A stretch of 5,972 nt of DNA from positions 1 to 5,972 of the forward strand of contig CAVGRN010000097.1 in assembly GCA_963631545.1 (NCBI GenBank), read 5' to 3'. The position numbers and the translations under genes are program-made. Below are positions 3,904 to 5,972 of the stretch, piece by piece. The notes under the pieces are model-generated. The model was not told the origin of the DNA. It saw only the letters and a list, made by a program, of their open reading frames with translations, and made no database searches. Position 1 is the stretch's first letter. Every line of letters starts with the position of its first letter. The stretch is from UBA1181 sp963631545. GTDB lineage: Bacteria > Bacteroidota > Bacteroidia > Bacteroidales > Paludibacteraceae.

Positions 3904-5972
3904 ATGCTTACAGAAAAACAACAAAAGGCCGCCGCTGCCGAATTCGCCGCTCGCTGGCAAGGTCGCGGCTATGAAAAAGGCGAGAGCCAGAGCTTCTGGA
4001 TCGACCTCCTCTCCAACGTCTTCGGCGTGGAGAAACCTACGGAATTTATCCGCTTCGAACAACAGGTGATGCTCGACCACACCTCGTTTATCGACGCTAT
4101 GATTCCTGCCACGCACGTCATGATAGAACAAAAGTCTATCGGCAAAGACCTGCGCCAACCTATCAAACAGAGCGACGGCACGCTGCTCAAACCCATCGAG
4201 CAGGCGCAACGCTACAGCGTCCACATCCCTTACTCCGAACGCCCCCGCTGGATCGTCATCTCCAACTTCGCCGAAATCGACGTCTACGACCTCGAACACC
4301 CGCACGACGAACCGCAACATATCCTCCTCGCCGACCTCGAACATGATTTCCACCGCCTGCGCTTCCTCACCGATCAGGGCAACGACCATATCCGCCGTGA
4401 GGAACAGGTGAGCTTGGAGGCGGGCGCCATCGTGGCTCGTATCTACGACGCGTTTCTGCCTGCCTACGGCCCAGAACCAACTGCCGAAGACCTCCGCCAA
4501 CTCAACATCCTCTGCGTGCGACTCGTTTTCTGCCTCTATGCCGAGGACGCGGGCATCTTCCCGAAACACGGCCAGTTTCACGACTTCCTCGCGCAGTTCT
4601 CCACTGCAGACCTCCGCATGTGGCTCGCCCAACTCTTCCAAACGCTCAACACCCCGGCCGAGAAACGCGACCGCTTCATGCGCGAAGATCTCATGGCGTT
4701 CCCTTACACCAACGGCGGACTCTTTGCCGAGACCGTCAACATCCCGCCTTTCACCGATGCGCTGCGCGACGTGCTGCTGACGCACGCCTCGCAGGATTTC
4801 GACTGGAGTGCCATCTCGCCAACCATCTTCGGGGCAGTGTTCGAAAGCACCCTCAACCCCGAGACGCGCCGCAGCGGGGGCATGCACTACACCAGCATCG
4901 AGAACATACACCGCGTGATAGACCCGCTCTTCCTCGCCGACCTCCAACACGAGTTTGACGAGATTATGGAGATGAAAGACCTGCGCCGCCGCACCGTCAA
5001 ACTCAAGGAGATGCAGCAGCGCATGGCATCGCTCACCTTCTTCGACCCCGCATGTGGGTCGGGCAACTTCCTCACCGAAACCTACCTCTCGCTCCGCCGT
5101 TTGGAGAACAAGATGCTCCGCAACATCAACCAGGTGGAGCCGTTCGATATATTCGAGAACCCCATTAAAGTCTCCATACACCAGTTCTACGGCATCGAGA
5201 TCAACGACTTTGCCGTTACCGTTGCCACCACTGCCCTCTGGATCTCCGAGGCGCAAACCATGCAAGAGACCGAGAGCATCCTCCACCACGACATCGACTT
5301 CCTGCCCCTCAAGAGTTACGCCAATATCCACGAGGGAAACTCCCTTCGTGTTGATTGGAAAGAAATTATTGCGCCGGAAAAACTAAGTTATATCGTAGGT
5401 AACCCGCCGTTTGTGGGGGCGCGTTTGATGAGCGAGGAGCAGAAAACGGATATGATCAACATTTTCGGTGCGAAGTGGAAAAACGTGGGCAATATCGACT
5501 ATGTGGGCGCATGGTATAAACGTGCAGCCGACTATATGGCAGGCTCCACCATTCAAGCCGCCCTTGTGTCTACCAACTCCATTTCGCAAGGCGAGCAAGT
5601 GGGCAACCTTTGGTCGCCACTCTTGGAGGGCGGACTGCACATCAACTTCGCCCACCGCACTTTCCGTTGGGACAGCGAATCAACCCTCAAAGCCCATGTG
5701 CATGTGGTGATTGTTGGCTTTAGTTATGTGCCTTGGAAAAAGAAATTGATTTTCGATAATGAAAAGATATATAACGCAAAAAATATCAATGCATATCTGA
5801 TTGATGCACCAAATGGTTGTGTTGAAAGTCGGAGTAAACCTTTGTGCAAAATCCCTAATATTGGTATTGGAAATAAGCCAATAGATGGAGGAAATTATCT
5901 TTTTGAAAAAGAAGAAATGAATGAATTTATCAAGAAAGAACCAAAATCCGCTCAGTATTTCCATCCTTGGTA
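3904..5972 (+). CDS. MmeI-like (type IIL) fused restriction endonuclease / DNA methyltransferase, 3' end beyond window
   Basis: The first 689 codons are visible; an in-frame stop at 3886 supports the ATG at 3904. MmeI itself has about 919 residues, so roughly the last quarter is missing. N-terminal domain (about 1-160): FWIDLLSNVFGV at 31-42, then a PD-(D/E)XK nuclease motif, D64-X10-E75-Q-K77, all catalytic residues present. A helical spacer follows (about 165-310). The methyltransferase (about 310-606) shows GGMHYTS at 325-331, SAM-binding motif I DPACGSGNF at 381-389, YGIEINDFA from about 429, and catalytic motif IV NPPF at 500-503, typical of N6-adenine enzymes. HRTFRWDSE (584-592) and the VVIVGF strand (601-606) close that fold. 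The target recognition domain begins after it, with IGNKPIDGG at 655-663. One polypeptide would thus both cut foreign DNA and methylate host DNA on one strand. G+C falls sharply at about 5700. No companion subunit gene is needed or seen upstream. Confidence 0.92.
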   Translation, partial: MLTEKQQKAAAAEFAARWQGRGYEKGESQSFWIDLLSNVFGVEKPTEFIRFEQQVMLDHTSFIDAMIPATHVMIEQKSIGKDLRQPIKQSDGTLLKPIEQAQRYSVHIPYSERPRWIVISNFAEIDVYDLEHPHDEPQHILLADLEHDFHRLRFLTDQGNDHIRREEQVSLEAGAIVARIYDAFLPAYGPEPTAEDLRQLNILCVRLVFCLYAEDAGIFPKHGQFHDFLAQFSTADLRMWLAQLFQTLNTPAEKRDRFMREDLMAFPYTNGGLFAETVNIPPFTDALRDVLLTHASQDFDWSAISPTIFGAVFESTLNPETRRSGGMHYTSIENIHRVIDPLFLADLQHEFDEIMEMKDLRRRTVKLKEMQQRMASLTFFDPACGSGNFLTETYLSLRRLENKMLRNINQVEPFDIFENPIKVSIHQFYGIEINDFAVTVATTALWISEAQTMQETESILHHDIDFLPLKSYANIHEGNSLRVDWKEIIAPEKLSYIVGNPPFVGARLMSEEQKTDMINIFGAKWKNVGNIDYVGAWYKRAADYMAGSTIQAALVSTNSISQGEQVGNLWSPLLEGGLHINFAHRTFRWDSESTLKAHVHVVIVGFSYVPWKKKLIFDNEKIYNAKNINAYLIDAPNGCVESRSKPLCKIPNIGIGNKPIDGGNYLFEKEEMNEFIKKEPKSAQYFHPW

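Noticed and set aside
3895..5331. A 478-codon open frame on the minus strand opposite the restriction-modification gene
   Set aside because: The plus-strand frame contains clear nuclease and methyltransferase motifs. The reverse frame has no recognisable domain and stays open because the plus-strand gene is rich in C-ending codons.

Overview
The window looks like a piece of a Bacteroidota (probably Bacteroidales) chromosome. Four signs point there: promoter-like sites of the TTTG-N19-TAnnTTTG type, start codons without clear Shine-Dalgarno sequences, a tRNA gene without an encoded CCA, and a secreted protein ending in a type IX secretion (T9SS) type A sorting domain. No genus can be named from the sequence alone.

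Layout. Positions 1-707 (minus strand) hold the N-terminal 235 codons of a predicted AAA-ATPase-like protein of a family very common in Bacteroidota; its end lies off the left edge. Next come a compact intrinsic terminator and a minus-strand tRNA-Arg(CCT) with its own promoter (805-960). From 961 to 1387 there is no protein gene. This stretch carries an AT-rich palindrome, a strong promoter, a 13-bp hairpin with a T-tract about 80 bases downstream (together a candidate small RNA or attenuated leader), and a second promoter just before the next gene.

Positions 1388-3660 are a two-gene operon joined by an ATGA overlap. It encodes a 163-residue exported protein with a T9SS sorting domain, then a 594-residue exported beta-helix protein of the Cthe_2159-like carbohydrate-binding type. 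Right after their signal peptides both appear to carry the same kind of short beta-rich module. A 14-bp terminator hairpin closes the operon. From 3904 to the right edge runs the first 689 codons of a fused restriction-modification enzyme of the MmeI-like (type IIL) kind: PD-(D/E)XK nuclease, helical spacer, N6-adenine methyltransferase, and the start of a target recognition domain.

How the parts relate. The surface-protein operon and the restriction enzyme appear to be independent transcription units. The two operon proteins probably act together outside the inner membrane; the restriction enzyme would act alone as a defence system. The most striking signals are a sharp G+C drop inside the restriction gene, exactly where the recognition domain begins, and the promoter-terminator pair at about 1101-1217 that encloses no protein gene.
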